Assembly: GCA_035294245.1 (NCBI GenBank)
Contig: DATGLG010000042.1
Span: forward strand, 1 to 64,000
From: DATGLG01 sp035294245
GTDB taxonomy: Bacteria; Pseudomonadota; Alphaproteobacteria; JACZXZ01
Direction of reading: 5' to 3'
DNA: 64,000 nucleotides
Shown here: positions 1-8,524 of the stretch, piece after piece
Layout: each line of letters starts with the position of its first letter
How positions within the stretch are numbered: the stretch's first letter is position 1
The notes under the pieces: model-generated
Seen by the model: only the letters and a program-made list of their open reading frames with translations
Databases searched by the model: none
Told to the model about the DNA's origin: nothing
Translations under genes and position numbers: made by a program

Positions 1-84
1 ACCTTCGACCAGAAGGGCGACATCACCCATCCCGAATATGTCTGGTTCGTCTGGCACGGCGGCAAATACGCCCAGATGCAGTAG
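1..84 (+). CDS. Branched-chain amino acid ABC transporter substrate-binding protein, C-terminal end (partial)
   Basis: Only the last 27 codons are present, read in frame 1 to a TAG stop. The peptide (TFDQKGDITHPEYVWFVWHG, then GKYAQMQ) matches the usual tail of LivJ/LivK-type periplasmic binding proteins, where a 'FD.kGD......Y......GKY' pattern precedes the stop. In such systems the protein binds leucine, isoleucine, valine or related ligands in the periplasm and delivers them to an ABC permease. The rest of the gene and any permease genes lie left of the window, so ligand and operon cannot be judged. The family assignment rests on this short tail only. Confidence 0.6.
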   Translation, partial: TFDQKGDITHPEYVWFVWHGGKYAQMQ

Positions 85-119
85 GCTTATCGCTTGCGAT
101 GAGCTGAAGAGGCTTACGT

Positions 120-180
120 CGTCATTCCCGCGCAAGCGGGAGTCCAGGGGCCTGGACCCCCGCTTTACGCGGGGGTGACG
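120..180. repeat. Long imperfect palindrome, dispersed-repeat type
   Basis: The two arms CGTCATTCCCGCGCAAGCGG and CCCGCTTTACGCGGGGGTGACG-like sequence face each other around a central CCAGG/CCTGG. The 'GTCATTCCCGCG.AAGCGGGA.TCCAG' sequence is a familiar dispersed palindromic repeat in alphaproteobacterial genomes. It could fold in RNA and may help end transcription of the upstream transporter gene. Confidence 0.7.
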
Positions 181-227
181 GCTGGAGCCAAGAACAAGTC
201 ACATGTCGTTCCGCGCATCGCGAGATC

Positions 228-260
228 GGCCCGACGCCACCCGGCGTCGGGCCGTTTTCT
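228..260 (+). terminator. Rho-independent terminator-like hairpin
   Basis: A perfect 11-bp stem (GGCCCGACGCC / GGCGTCGGGCC) with a 4-base loop is followed by GTTTTCT. It lies between the transporter tail and the first L,D-transpeptidase gene. The rest of the 85-472 gap shows only the palindrome at 120-180 and no convincing gene. Confidence 0.75.
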
Positions 261-472
261 CGCGCGGTGTGCTTGTCCGGCTATAGAGGCTCCTCCTCAC
301 CCGCGGTCGCTGCTCGATCAAGCGAGGTCCTCGCAACGCCAAGGGCGGTCGCGCGTACGGCTGCAAATCGTGTGAGCATACGCATCTTGATTCTTTTCTG
401 ATTCTTTCTTGGCATGCCATAGGTTCTTTGAGAGTTGACTTGGCTTCGGCTGCGCCGCAAGAATTACGGATC

Positions 473-1039
473 ATGAACATTGTGCTCCGTCGCTTCGCGC
501 TCGTCGTGAGCATGCTGATGGCATCGCTCCTGCCCATGGCGGTAGGGACCGCGGCAGAGCCGATCGGACGCGCAGACGGTCATCAGGCCGGGGCAACGTC
601 GAACGCGGAACTTCCGCAGGCGGACCATATTCTCGTCGTGAAGCACCTGCGCAGATTGTATCTCTTGCGAAACGGGCGCACGATAGGTTCCTTCCTCATC
701 AAACTGGGTCATCACCCCAAGGGGCCAAAGGAGCGCGCCGGGGATGGACGAACCCCCGAGGGCGACTACCGCATCGATTGGCGCGACGACAAGAGCCTTT
801 TCACCCTTGCGCTCCATATCTCCTACCCGAATCTGCGCGATCGCGAGCGGGCCGCGCGTCTACACGTCAATCCCGGCGGCGCTATCGAGATTCACGGCGA
901 GCCCTTTGTCGCGGGAGCCATCAGCCCCGCCAAGCTGCGGACCGATTGGACCGCCGGCTGTATTGCGCTTTCGAATGCGGATATGCGCCGCGTATGGGAT
1001 CAGGTGCCGGATGGAACACCGATCGAGATCGTGCCGTAA
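473..1039 (+). CDS. L,D-transpeptidase (YkuD domain), exported
   Basis: This 188-residue protein begins with a clear signal peptide (MNIVLRRFALVVSMLMASLL, cleavage near GTAAEP). The ATG at 473 was preferred to one 45 bases upstream because the signal peptide starts here. The YkuD domain follows: 'GDGRTPEGDYRID', then 'IEIHGEP' with the conserved His, then 'TAGCIALSN' with the catalytic Cys. The residue after GCI is Ala where most family members have Arg. The arrangement resembles the YafK-like branch. Such enzymes act in the periplasm, making 3-3 peptidoglycan cross-links or attaching proteins to peptidoglycan. The next two genes are an Lpp-like lipoprotein and a second L,D-transpeptidase, which points to envelope tethering. 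Confidence 0.9.
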   Translation: MNIVLRRFALVVSMLMASLLPMAVGTAAEPIGRADGHQAGATSNAELPQADHILVVKHLRRLYLLRNGRTIGSFLIKLGHHPKGPKERAGDGRTPEGDYRIDWRDDKSLFTLALHISYPNLRDRERAARLHVNPGGAIEIHGEPFVAGAISPAKLRTDWTAGCIALSNADMRRVWDQVPDGTPIEIVP

Positions 1040-1219
1040 AGCAACGCGAAGCAGGGATCGCGTGGACGTTTTTTTGAATCTCCCGCCCCCGTTCCGCGAC
1101 GGGTTCTGCCGAGCCGACGTCCTTGATAGCAGCAGATGCGAGGGGCCATTCATGTCGCCCAGGAGAATATTCGCTGAGCAAGTTGTCATCCTGGGGCTCT
1201 TGTGAAAGGAGGCCAAACG

Positions 1220-1489
1220 ATGCTTGAAGGACAATACAAACTTGTTCGAGCGGCAATTCTCATCAGCCCGCTCCTGTTGATGACGGCCTGCGCAAGCCAG
1301 CACGATCTCGATGCTGTGAAGGCGACGGCCGATCAGGCGCTGGCGACCGCCAATGCGGCAAAGGCCGAAGCGGATAAAGCCCTGCAGACGGCACAATCCG
1401 CGCAACAATCGGCCACGCAGGCCGAAAGCGATGCGAAGGCCGCCGACGAGAAGGCCAACCGGATGTTCCAAAGAGGCTTGCGGAAATAG
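1220..1489 (+). CDS. Lpp-like small outer-membrane lipoprotein
   Basis: This 89-residue protein has an N-terminal signal with lipobox 'LLMTAC', so Cys is the likely lipidated residue. It then has an almost uninterrupted Ala-rich heptad pattern (TADQALATANAAKAEADKAL and onward), typical of the alanine-zipper coiled coil of Braun-type lipoproteins. It ends in 'RGLRK'; a C-terminal Lys is the residue that L,D-transpeptidases link to peptidoglycan in enterobacterial Lpp. The ATG at 1220 is chosen over an in-frame GTG at 1202 because AAAGGAGG lies just ahead of it. It sits between two L,D-transpeptidase genes on the same strand, which supports a covalent tethering role by inference. Confidence 0.8.
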   Translation: MLEGQYKLVRAAILISPLLLMTACASQHDLDAVKATADQALATANAAKAEADKALQTAQSAQQSATQAESDAKAADEKANRMFQRGLRK

Positions 1490-1701
1490 GCGAAGCCGTT
1501 GCAGGCGGCTCGCAATCGTCGCGGGCTTGGGGCTGTCGGCCGCCTGGGTCGGCGGCTCCATGCCTTGCGATACCACTGAGCTCCCATGTTGCGGGCGTCG
1601 AAGAGGCGAGCCGGACGCCAAAGCCCGGCCTTCTCGCCATATCCGTAGGGCGCCGCCTCCTGCTGCAAGATCGCAAGCTTCCCCCGAGGAGATTTCCAGC
1701 C

Positions 1702-2667
1702 ATGCCGCGGTGGAAAATGCTGCTATGGGGTGCTGCGGCGGCGCTCGCATTTGCGCGCTGCGCGGCGTCATATGCCGCGGCCCTCTACCCTCTGGCGCCC
1801 GGCCAGCGTCTGATCGGCGAGGTGCAGACTTACGTGACGAAGCGCGACGAGACCTTGCTCGATGTCGCCCGAGACCACGATCTGGGATATACGCAGCTCA
1901 TGGCTGCGAACCAAAATCTGGATCCCTGGCTTCCGGGTGAGGGGGCGCGCGTCTTATTGCCGACACGCTATCTCTTGCCCGATGCTCCCCATCGCGGAAT
2001 CGTCATCAACCTGGCACAGCAAAGGCTTTACTACTTCCTGCCGAAGGGCGATGCCGTCGAAACGTTTCCCATCGGCGTCGGCGTCCAAGGCTGGGTGACG
2101 CCCCTGGGGGATACGCGCGTGGTCTCCAAAGTGGCAAATCCGGCATGGTATCCCCCGAAATCAATCCGGATGGAAGAGCCGGGACTTCCACGCATGGTTC
2201 CCCCGGGTCCGGATGATCCGCTGGGCCGATTTGCGCTCTTTCTCGGCTGGCCATCCTATCTTATTCACGGCACCAACAAGCCCGACGGCGTCGGCAGAAA
2301 CGTCAGCCACGGCTGCATCAGGTTGTATCCCGAAGATGTGTCGCTTCTTTTCGAGGAGGTGCCCGTAGGAACGCGGGTTCGGGTGATCGACGAGGAGGCG
2401 ACGATCGCATGGGTCGGCGGGGCACTCTACTTGGCGGCGTACCCGAGCAAGACTCAGGCGGACGAGCTCGACGTCACTGGCCGTTTCAGTCCGGCGCCTA
2501 TTCCAAACTTGATGGGACAGATTGCGCGCCTCGCCGGCAATCAGGCGGATCGCATCAATTGGGACAGCGTTCGCCGCGCGGAGAGCGAGCGTACCGGCAT
2601 CCCTATTCAAGTCACCGATCCAGCGCGGCCGTCGAACGCGGCGCGTACGATCCCACCCCAGGATTGA
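1702..2667 (+). CDS. L,D-transpeptidase with N-terminal LysM-like region (ErfK/YbiS-like)
   Basis: This 321-residue protein has a short hydrophobic export signal. A LysM-like stretch follows (about residues 35-90: 'QTYVTKRDETLLDVARDHDL...NQNLDPWLPGEGARVLLP'). The YkuD catalytic domain occupies about 95-235, with 'IHGTNKPDGVGRNVSHGCIR' containing the His and the catalytic Cys in the full SHGCIR consensus. The layout matches E. coli ErfK/YbiS/YcfS, which attach Lpp to peptidoglycan. A Pro-rich tail of about 85 residues follows. The Lpp-like gene lies about 210 bases upstream. Whether its job is cross-linking or protein attachment cannot be told from sequence. Confidence 0.92.
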   Translation: MPRWKMLLWGAAAALAFARCAASYAAALYPLAPGQRLIGEVQTYVTKRDETLLDVARDHDLGYTQLMAANQNLDPWLPGEGARVLLPTRYLLPDAPHRGIVINLAQQRLYYFLPKGDAVETFPIGVGVQGWVTPLGDTRVVSKVANPAWYPPKSIRMEEPGLPRMVPPGPDDPLGRFALFLGWPSYLIHGTNKPDGVGRNVSHGCIRLYPEDVSLLFEEVPVGTRVRVIDEEATIAWVGGALYLAAYPSKTQADELDVTGRFSPAPIPNLMGQIARLAGNQADRINWDSVRRAESERTGIPIQVTDPARPSNAARTIPPQD

Positions 2668-2806
2668 GCATCTCGTGGACCGAGTCTACAGCCGCGCTTC
2701 CGCGTGATGTGGGAGCATTGTGGGAGCATGTGGGAACGACCCTAGCGAAATGGCGCGAATGCCGGGTCAAATTTCCCAATGGACTCAATTAGTTACGGGT
2801 GGTCTG

Positions 2807-2880
2807 TGGCTGGGGGACCTGGATTCGAACCAAGACCGCTCGGTCCAGAGCCGAGAGTTCTACCGTTAAACTATCCCCCA
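2807..2880 (-). tRNA. tRNA-Gln (anticodon CTG)
   Basis: Read on the minus strand, the 74 bases fold as a standard cloverleaf. The acceptor TGGGGGA pairs with TCCCCCA, the D arm is GTTTAACGGTAGAAC, the anticodon stem is CTCGG/CCGAG with loop CTCTGGA (anticodon CTG, reading CAG), and the T loop is TTCGAAT. The 3' CCA is encoded. No island-type repeat of its 3' end was seen elsewhere in the window. Confidence 0.95.
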
Positions 2881-3164
2881 AACGCCCTGGCGCCAGCCGA
2901 GAGCGCAGGTCGGCATGATCTAGGATGCTTCGGAAAAAAATTCCAGCATTTTGTAGGCTCTTCTGGCAACCATTCCGCCGCAGGGCTCCTTGATCTGCGC
3001 TTCTCGAAACGACGCCGTAACGCGCTGGAAAGCCGCTGAAATCGAGCCACGAAGCCCCTTCAATACTGGCAGAAGAAGGGCATCCCGTTATACTCTAAGG
3101 CGACAAAGCGAATAAGACCGGCGGTGGCTCGCATCGCCGCCGGCCATGGCAGGCGAGGCAAAGG

Positions 3165-4238
3165 TTGATCGGTCGGGGGCGAGGTCGCAGCGCTGCGAGC
3201 GGGACGAGCCATTCTCGCTCGGGCGATGGCCGCGACCCCGTCTACGCCGCTGTCGACCTTGGAACCAATAATTGCCGCCTCCTGATCGCCCGTCCGGTGC
3301 TCAATGGCTTCAAGGTGATCGACGCCTTTTCCCGGATCGTCCGCTTGGGCGAAGGGTTGGAGCGCGATGGGCGCCTTTCCGAGGCCGCCGTGATGCGCAC
3401 CATAGAGGCGCTGCGCATTTGCGCCGAGAAGATGCGAAGGCGCGGCGTGACCCATGCGCGAAACGTGGCGACGGAAGCCTGCCGTCGCGCCAGCAACGGC
3501 GCCCTTTTTCTGTCCCGCGTGGCCAGCGAGACCGGGCTTGCCTTCGAGATCATCGCGCCCGACGAGGAGGCCCGGCTGGCCATGGCGGGTTGCGCCTCCC
3601 TGCTCGATCCTCGTATCCCCTATGCGCTCCTCTTCGACATTGGCGGCGGGAGCACGGAGATCATCTGGCTTGCCGCGAGCGGGGGGAATGCGCAGATGCT
3701 CGCCTCGATGTCGCTCCCTGTCGGCGTCGTGGGGTTCGCCGAGCGCTATGGCGGATACCAGGTCGACGGTGACGCCTACGATGCGATGGTCGCCGCCGTC
3801 GACGCCGCGCTTGCCCCGTTCGATGCAGCGCATGGCATCTCGGCGGCGATCTCTCGCGGCATGGTGCAGATGCTGGGCACTTCCGGGACGATCACGACAA
3901 TTGCCGGCGTGCATCTGGAACTGCCCCGGTATGATCGCTCGGTCGTGGATGGCTGCTATCTCCCCTTCGATACCGTCCAGCAGGTCGTGGCGCGCCTGCG
4001 GGCCATGAGCTACGAGGAGCGCAAGGCCCATCCCTGCGTCGGATACGAGCGCGCCGATCTCGTCATCGCAGGCTTGGCCATTCTCGAGGGTATCTGCCGC
4101 TCGTGGCAGGTGGGGCGCCTGCGCGTCGCCGATCGCGGGCTCCGCGAGGGCATCCTTCTCGGCCTGATGCAAGCTCAACGCCCGGCACCTGACCGCGGCG
4201 AGGATGTAGCCTTGGCGCTTGCACCGGCGCGGCCTTAG
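3165..4238 (+). CDS. Exopolyphosphatase / pppGpp phosphohydrolase (Ppx/GppA family)
   Basis: The 357-residue protein shows the ASKHA-fold phosphatase pattern: 'YAAVDLGTNNCRLLIA' (phosphate-1 loop), 'VATEACRRASN', the phosphate-2 loop 'LLFDIGGGSTEIIWL', and 'GTSGTITTIAGV'. It lacks the long C-terminal HD domain of E. coli Ppx, so it is the short form common in alphaproteobacteria. It removes phosphate from polyphosphate or pppGpp in the cytoplasm. The only usable start in frame is a TTG at 3165, since a stop lies at 3096 and no ATG or GTG precedes the domain. It is followed 16 bases later by rlmE, probably in one transcript. Confidence 0.9.
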   Translation: MIGRGRGRSAASGTSHSRSGDGRDPVYAAVDLGTNNCRLLIARPVLNGFKVIDAFSRIVRLGEGLERDGRLSEAAVMRTIEALRICAEKMRRRGVTHARNVATEACRRASNGALFLSRVASETGLAFEIIAPDEEARLAMAGCASLLDPRIPYALLFDIGGGSTEIIWLAASGGNAQMLASMSLPVGVVGFAERYGGYQVDGDAYDAMVAAVDAALAPFDAAHGISAAISRGMVQMLGTSGTITTIAGVHLELPRYDRSVVDGCYLPFDTVQQVVARLRAMSYEERKAHPCVGYERADLVIAGLAILEGICRSWQVGRLRVADRGLREGILLGLMQAQRPAPDRGEDVALALAPARP

Positions 4239-4254
4239 CCGTAGGGAATTTCCC

Positions 4255-4953
4255 ATGGCGCCGCGCAAAGGTAGAGGCGGGCCCGCCGGGCCCCGCAATC
4301 CGGCAGTGCGGGTTCGCGCGAGAGGTCGCAAGCCGTCGCAGATCCGTTGGCTGCAGCGTCAGCTCAACGATCCCTATGTCGCGGAAGCGCGCCGTCGCGG
4401 CCTCCGCTCTCGCGCGGCTTTCAAGCTCGAGCAGCTCGACGACCGCCTTCGCCTCTTGAGACCGGGAATGCGGATCATCGATCTGGGGGCGGCCCCTGGC
4501 GGTTGGACCCAGGTGGCGGTGGCGCGAAGCCGCGCCGGCGAGCCGGGTGGCGGCCGGGTCGTCGCCGCTGACCTTCTCGAGATGAATTCCATTCCCGGCG
4601 CCGAAATCCTCCGCCTCGATTTCCTCGCCCAAGAGGCGCCGGCCCTTATCCAGGCGGCGCTCGGCGGGCCGGCGGACCTGGTGCTGAGCGATATGGCGCC
4701 GCCAGCGATTGGCCACGCGGCGACGGATCACCTGCGGATCATGGCGCTCGCGGAGGCGGCAGCCGAATTCGCGATGGTGACGCTCGCGCCGGGGGGCGCC
4801 TTCGTCGCCAAGGTCTGGCAAGGAGGCGCCGAACGGGCGCTCCTCAGCCGATTGAAGCAGGCCTTCGCCAAGGTCCGGCATCTCAAGCCGCCGGCCAGCC
4901 GGGCCGAATCCGCCGAGCTCTATGTGATCGCGACGGATTTCCACGGCGGCTGA
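4255..4953 (+). CDS. rlmE: 23S rRNA 2'-O-methyltransferase RlmE (FtsJ/RrmJ)
   Basis: This 232-residue RrmJ-type methyltransferase modifies the ribose of U2552 in the A loop of 23S rRNA. After a basic N-terminal tail, 'DPYVAEARRRGLRSRAAFKL' carries the first catalytic Lys. 'IIDLGAAPGGWTQVA' is the SAM-binding loop, 'LVLSDMAPP' carries the catalytic Asp, and 'GGAFVAKVWQGG' carries the second Lys. The start MAPRKGRGG at 4255 fits homologue length; an upstream start would overlap the end of ppx. Confidence 0.95.
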   Translation: MAPRKGRGGPAGPRNPAVRVRARGRKPSQIRWLQRQLNDPYVAEARRRGLRSRAAFKLEQLDDRLRLLRPGMRIIDLGAAPGGWTQVAVARSRAGEPGGGRVVAADLLEMNSIPGAEILRLDFLAQEAPALIQAALGGPADLVLSDMAPPAIGHAATDHLRIMALAEAAAEFAMVTLAPGGAFVAKVWQGGAERALLSRLKQAFAKVRHLKPPASRAESAELYVIATDFHGG

Positions 4954-5070
4954 GCCGTCCGCCCTCATGGAACCGCTACCGCGGGTGCGCGGCGCCTATG
5001 CGCCCAGAGCCCTTCCTTTCGCGCCGGCGATGTGTATATTGGGCCGCCACCCCCTATCCGTGGAGGCGGC

Positions 5071-6534
5071 ATGCAGATCCGCGAAGCGCTTACCTTCGAC
5101 GACGTCCTTCTCACGCCTGCCCGTTCCGCGGTCCTCCCCAGCAACACCGATACGCGTACGCGACTGACCCGGCAGGTCGAGCTCGGGATCCCCCTGCTTT
5201 CGGCCGCCATGGACACGGTCACCGAGGCGCCGCTCGCGATCGCCATGGCGCAAACGGGCGGCCTGGGCGTCGTTCACAAGAACCTTGGCGCTGCGGAGCA
5301 GGCCAACGAAGTCCGCAAGGTCAAGAAGTTCGAGGCGGGGATGGTGGTCAATCCGGTCACCATCGAGCCGGATCAGACGCTCGCCGACGCCCTCAAGCTC
5401 ATGGCCGACCATCGGATTTCCGGGATCCCCGTCGTCGAGCGCGGCAGCGGGCGCCTTTGCGGCATCGTCACGAATCGCGACGTGCGCTTCGCCAGCGACC
5501 CTCATCAGCCGATTAGCGAGCTGATGACCAGGGATAACCTCGTCACCGTCCGTCAAGGGGTTCAGATGGACGAGGCGAAGCGGCTTCTGCACAAGCACCG
5601 CATCGAGAAGCTGCTCGTCGTCGATGGCGGGTTCCGCTGCGTCGGGCTGATTACGGTGAAGGATATCGAAAAGGCGAAGAATTACCCCCATGCCTGCAAG
5701 GACGAGAAGGGGCGCTTGCGTGTCGGCGCCGCGGTGGGGGTGGGCGATGCCGGCGTGGAGCGTGCCGAGGCTCTCTTCGACGCGGAAGTCGACGTCATCG
5801 TCGTCGATACGGCGCACGGGCATTCCGAAGGGGTGCTTAAGACCGTCGAGCGCGTGCGCAAGCTTTCCAACTACACCCAGCTGATTGCCGGGAACGTCGC
5901 GACGGCAGATGGAGCCAAGGCGCTCATCGACGCCGGTGCCGATGCGGTCAAGGTGGGGATCGGGCCAGGCTCGATCTGCACGACCCGGGTCGTCGCCGGC
6001 GTAGGCGTTCCCCAGCTCACGGCCATCCTGGATGTGGCCGAGGCATGCCGCAAGCGCGACATTCCCGTCATCGCCGATGGCGGCATCAAGCATTCGGGCG
6101 ATCTCGCCAAGGCGCTCGCCGCCGGTGCCGATGCGGCCATGATCGGCTCGCTATTCGCCGGGACGGACGAGAGCCCGGGCGAGGTTTACCTCTACCAGGG
6201 TCGCTCTTATAAGGCTTATCGGGGCATGGGGTCGCTCGGCGCGATGGCTCGCGGCTCGGCCGACCGGTATTTCCAGGCGGAGATATCCGACACGCTTAAA
6301 CTGGTCCCGGAAGGGATCGAGGGACGAGTGCCCTATCGCGGCCCCGTCTCCACCATTATCCATCAGCTCGTAGGCGGATTGCGCGCGGCACTTGGCTACA
6401 CGGGAAGTGCGTCCATCGCGGAGTTGCAGCGGAATGTGCAGTTCTTGCGCATCACCAATGCGGGCCTGCGCGAGAGCCATGTTCACGACGTCGCGATCAC
6501 GCGCGAGGCGCCGAATTATTGGACCGAGCGCTGA
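5071..6534 (+). CDS. guaB: Inosine-5'-monophosphate dehydrogenase
   Basis: GuaB oxidises IMP to XMP with NAD+, the first committed step of GMP synthesis. The 487-residue product starts with the conserved MQIREALTFDDVLL. It contains two CBS domains inserted at about residues 95-210, the active-site loop 'GIGPGSICTTR' with catalytic Cys, 'VIADGGIKHSGD', and the 'YRGMGSLGAM' flap region. An in-frame start 39 bases upstream would add a non-conserved Pro-rich stretch and was not used. guaA, the next enzyme of the pathway, is two genes downstream on the same strand. Confidence 0.97.
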   Translation: MQIREALTFDDVLLTPARSAVLPSNTDTRTRLTRQVELGIPLLSAAMDTVTEAPLAIAMAQTGGLGVVHKNLGAAEQANEVRKVKKFEAGMVVNPVTIEPDQTLADALKLMADHRISGIPVVERGSGRLCGIVTNRDVRFASDPHQPISELMTRDNLVTVRQGVQMDEAKRLLHKHRIEKLLVVDGGFRCVGLITVKDIEKAKNYPHACKDEKGRLRVGAAVGVGDAGVERAEALFDAEVDVIVVDTAHGHSEGVLKTVERVRKLSNYTQLIAGNVATADGAKALIDAGADAVKVGIGPGSICTTRVVAGVGVPQLTAILDVAEACRKRDIPVIADGGIKHSGDLAKALAAGADAAMIGSLFAGTDESPGEVYLYQGRSYKAYRGMGSLGAMARGSADRYFQAEISDTLKLVPEGIEGRVPYRGPVSTIIHQLVGGLRAALGYTGSASIAELQRNVQFLRITNAGLRESHVHDVAITREAPNYWTER

Positions 6535-6570
6535 GCGCTTACGGCCGGCGCGCTTTCGCCAACCAATCTC

Positions 6571-7878
6571 ATGACGCCGGCCGCACGCATACAGGCAGCG
6601 ATCGAGCTCCTGGGCATCCTCGCACCGCGCAAACGGCCCGCCGATCAGGTGGTGAGCGATTACTTTCGCCAGCGAAGATATATCGGCGCTAAGGATCGGC
6701 GAACGATTGCCGAGCTCGTCTACGGCATCATCCGCCGGCAAGCGCGACTCGATTGGTGGCGGGAACGTGGAGGCGGGGCAAGTGTCGACCGGGCGCGTGC
6801 ACTGATCCTGACGGCCCTCGCTGTGATCGACTCCTGGTCCGTTGATCGCATTGCGGCGGTTTTCGACGGCAAGCCGTACCATCCCGCGTCGCTCACGGCG
6901 GACGAGCGCCGCTTGGCCCTCGCCGTCCAAGGTCACACCTTGGATCACCCCGCGCAACCCGATTGGGTTCGCCTCGAAGTACCGTCCTGGCTCCTGCCGA
7001 AGCTTGCGGAGGCCTGGGGTCCACGGTTGCCGCGCGAGCTCGCCGCTCTCCAGGACGAAGCGCCCTTCGACCTTCGCTCCAATACGCTGAAAGGAACGCG
7101 AGACGCTGCCCGAGCGGCGCTGAAAGCCGAAGGGGTGGACGCAGCGCCGACCCCGCTCTCCCCGATCGGGCTTCGCCTCGACGCGCGCATCGCGATCGCC
7201 GCAACCGAGGCTTTTCGTTCGGGGCTCGTCGAGGTCCAGGACGAGGGCTCGCAAATCGTCGCACTGCTCACGGACGCCAAGCCGGGCCAGCGGGTCTGCG
7301 ATTTTTGCGCAGGTGCCGGCGGAAAGACGCTGGCGCTCGCGGCCGCCATGGAGAACCGTGGCCAAATCATGGCCCTAGACATACGCGATGCGCGCATCGC
7401 GCGCGCAGCACTTCGTCTCCGGCGCGGCGGAATCCACAATGTCGCGCGACGCCTGCTCGAAGGGCATCGCGATCCTTGGGTCAAGCGGCACAAGGGCAGC
7501 TTCGATCGCGTGCTTGTGGATGCACCCTGCACTGGGATTGGCACATGGCGGCGCAACCCGGACGCCAAATGGCGAATTGGCCCGGAAGACCTTACGGAGC
7601 TCACGGCGCTTCAAGCCGATATTCTGGCCAGTGCTTCCCGCCTCGTCAGGCCGGGCGGCCGGCTCGTCTACGCCACCTGCTCCGTCCTTCCGGAAGAGAA
7701 TCAGTTGCAGCTCCCGCGGTTCCTTGCCGCCCATCCGGATTTTCACATCGTCCCTGTAGCGGGGATATGGCGAGCGACCATCGGCGGGACCTGCCCGGCG
7801 ACCGAGGCGACGCTCGCGCTCACGCCGGCTCACCATGGAACCGATGGCTTTTTTGTGGCGATCTTCGAGCGAGGCTGA
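6571..7878 (+). CDS. RsmB/NOP family rRNA m5C methyltransferase
   Basis: This 435-residue protein has an N-terminal NusB-like RNA-binding region (about 1-140) and a C-terminal Rossmann methyltransferase domain. The SAM loop is 'VCDFCAGAGGKTLAL'. The two cysteines typical of m5C RNA methyltransferases lie in 'DAPCTGIGTWRRNPDAKWR' and 'YATCSVLPEENQ'. It probably methylates a cytosine in 16S rRNA (E. coli RsmB acts on C967), although alphaproteobacterial paralogues differ and the exact base is not provable here. It starts 36 bases after guaB. Confidence 0.9.
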   Translation: MTPAARIQAAIELLGILAPRKRPADQVVSDYFRQRRYIGAKDRRTIAELVYGIIRRQARLDWWRERGGGASVDRARALILTALAVIDSWSVDRIAAVFDGKPYHPASLTADERRLALAVQGHTLDHPAQPDWVRLEVPSWLLPKLAEAWGPRLPRELAALQDEAPFDLRSNTLKGTRDAARAALKAEGVDAAPTPLSPIGLRLDARIAIAATEAFRSGLVEVQDEGSQIVALLTDAKPGQRVCDFCAGAGGKTLALAAAMENRGQIMALDIRDARIARAALRLRRGGIHNVARRLLEGHRDPWVKRHKGSFDRVLVDAPCTGIGTWRRNPDAKWRIGPEDLTELTALQADILASASRLVRPGGRLVYATCSVLPEENQLQLPRFLAAHPDFHIVPVAGIWRATIGGTCPATEATLALTPAHHGTDGFFVAIFERG

Positions 7879-7909
7879 CGCCGACGAAAAGTCATGCTAG
7901 CGTTCGGCC

Positions 7910-8455
7910 ATGGTTCTCGTGAGGCAGGGCTATCTTTCCGACGCGGATGCGGTCGCGAAGGTCTATGTCGAGACTTGGCGCACGACCTATGCCGGCCTTC
8001 TGCCCGACCGCGTTCTTACGGGAATGCGGCAGGAGAATCATCGTGCCCGCTGGCTCTCGGTGCTTCAACGCAGCGGCGAGACGGTGCTGGTGGCGGAAGA
8101 AGGGAAGTCCGGCGTCGTGGGCTTCGTGAGCTTTGGTCCGGTGCGGGACGGCGTGCCCGGCTACGATGCCGAAATCTATACACTTTACGTCGCTCCCGAT
8201 TACCAGAATCGGGGGATCGGCAACCGCCTTCTACGGAGCGCCTTCCGCCGGATGGCTGAGCGCGGCCTGCACGGCGTAATGCTGTGGGTCCTGGCTCGCA
8301 ATCCTTCTCGTTTTTTTTACGAGGCGGTCGGCGGAATCAAGATGGCGCAGCGAAGGGAGCGCCTGTGGGGTGTCGTCTTGCCCGAGATCGCTTATGGCTG
8401 GCCCGATCTCACGCGCGCGCTCAATCGCTCGAGCGACGGTGCGCGCGCCGGATAG
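7910..8455 (+). CDS. GNAT family N-acetyltransferase
   Basis: The 181-residue protein has the GNAT fold: 'VRQGYLSDADAVAKVYVETW' (N-terminal strand/helix), 'EIYTLYVAPDYQNRGIGNRL' (motif A with the acetyl-CoA loop Q-x-x-G-I-G), and 'GVMLWVLARNPSRFFYEAVGG' (motif B). It transfers acetyl from acetyl-CoA to an amine; the substrate is unknown. It lies between rsmB and guaA on the same strand. Confidence 0.88.
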   Translation: MVLVRQGYLSDADAVAKVYVETWRTTYAGLLPDRVLTGMRQENHRARWLSVLQRSGETVLVAEEGKSGVVGFVSFGPVRDGVPGYDAEIYTLYVAPDYQNRGIGNRLLRSAFRRMAERGLHGVMLWVLARNPSRFFYEAVGGIKMAQRRERLWGVVLPEIAYGWPDLTRALNRSSDGARAG

Positions 8456-8524
8456 GGGCGACGATGGGGCTGGCGGCGGGACACGGCCTTCGCTATCTTC
8501 CCGCCTCCCAGTCGGCCCCAGGAC

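Noticed and set aside
2779..3039. 86-residue open frame over the tRNA-Gln gene
   Set aside because: It crosses the tRNA and has no protein features.
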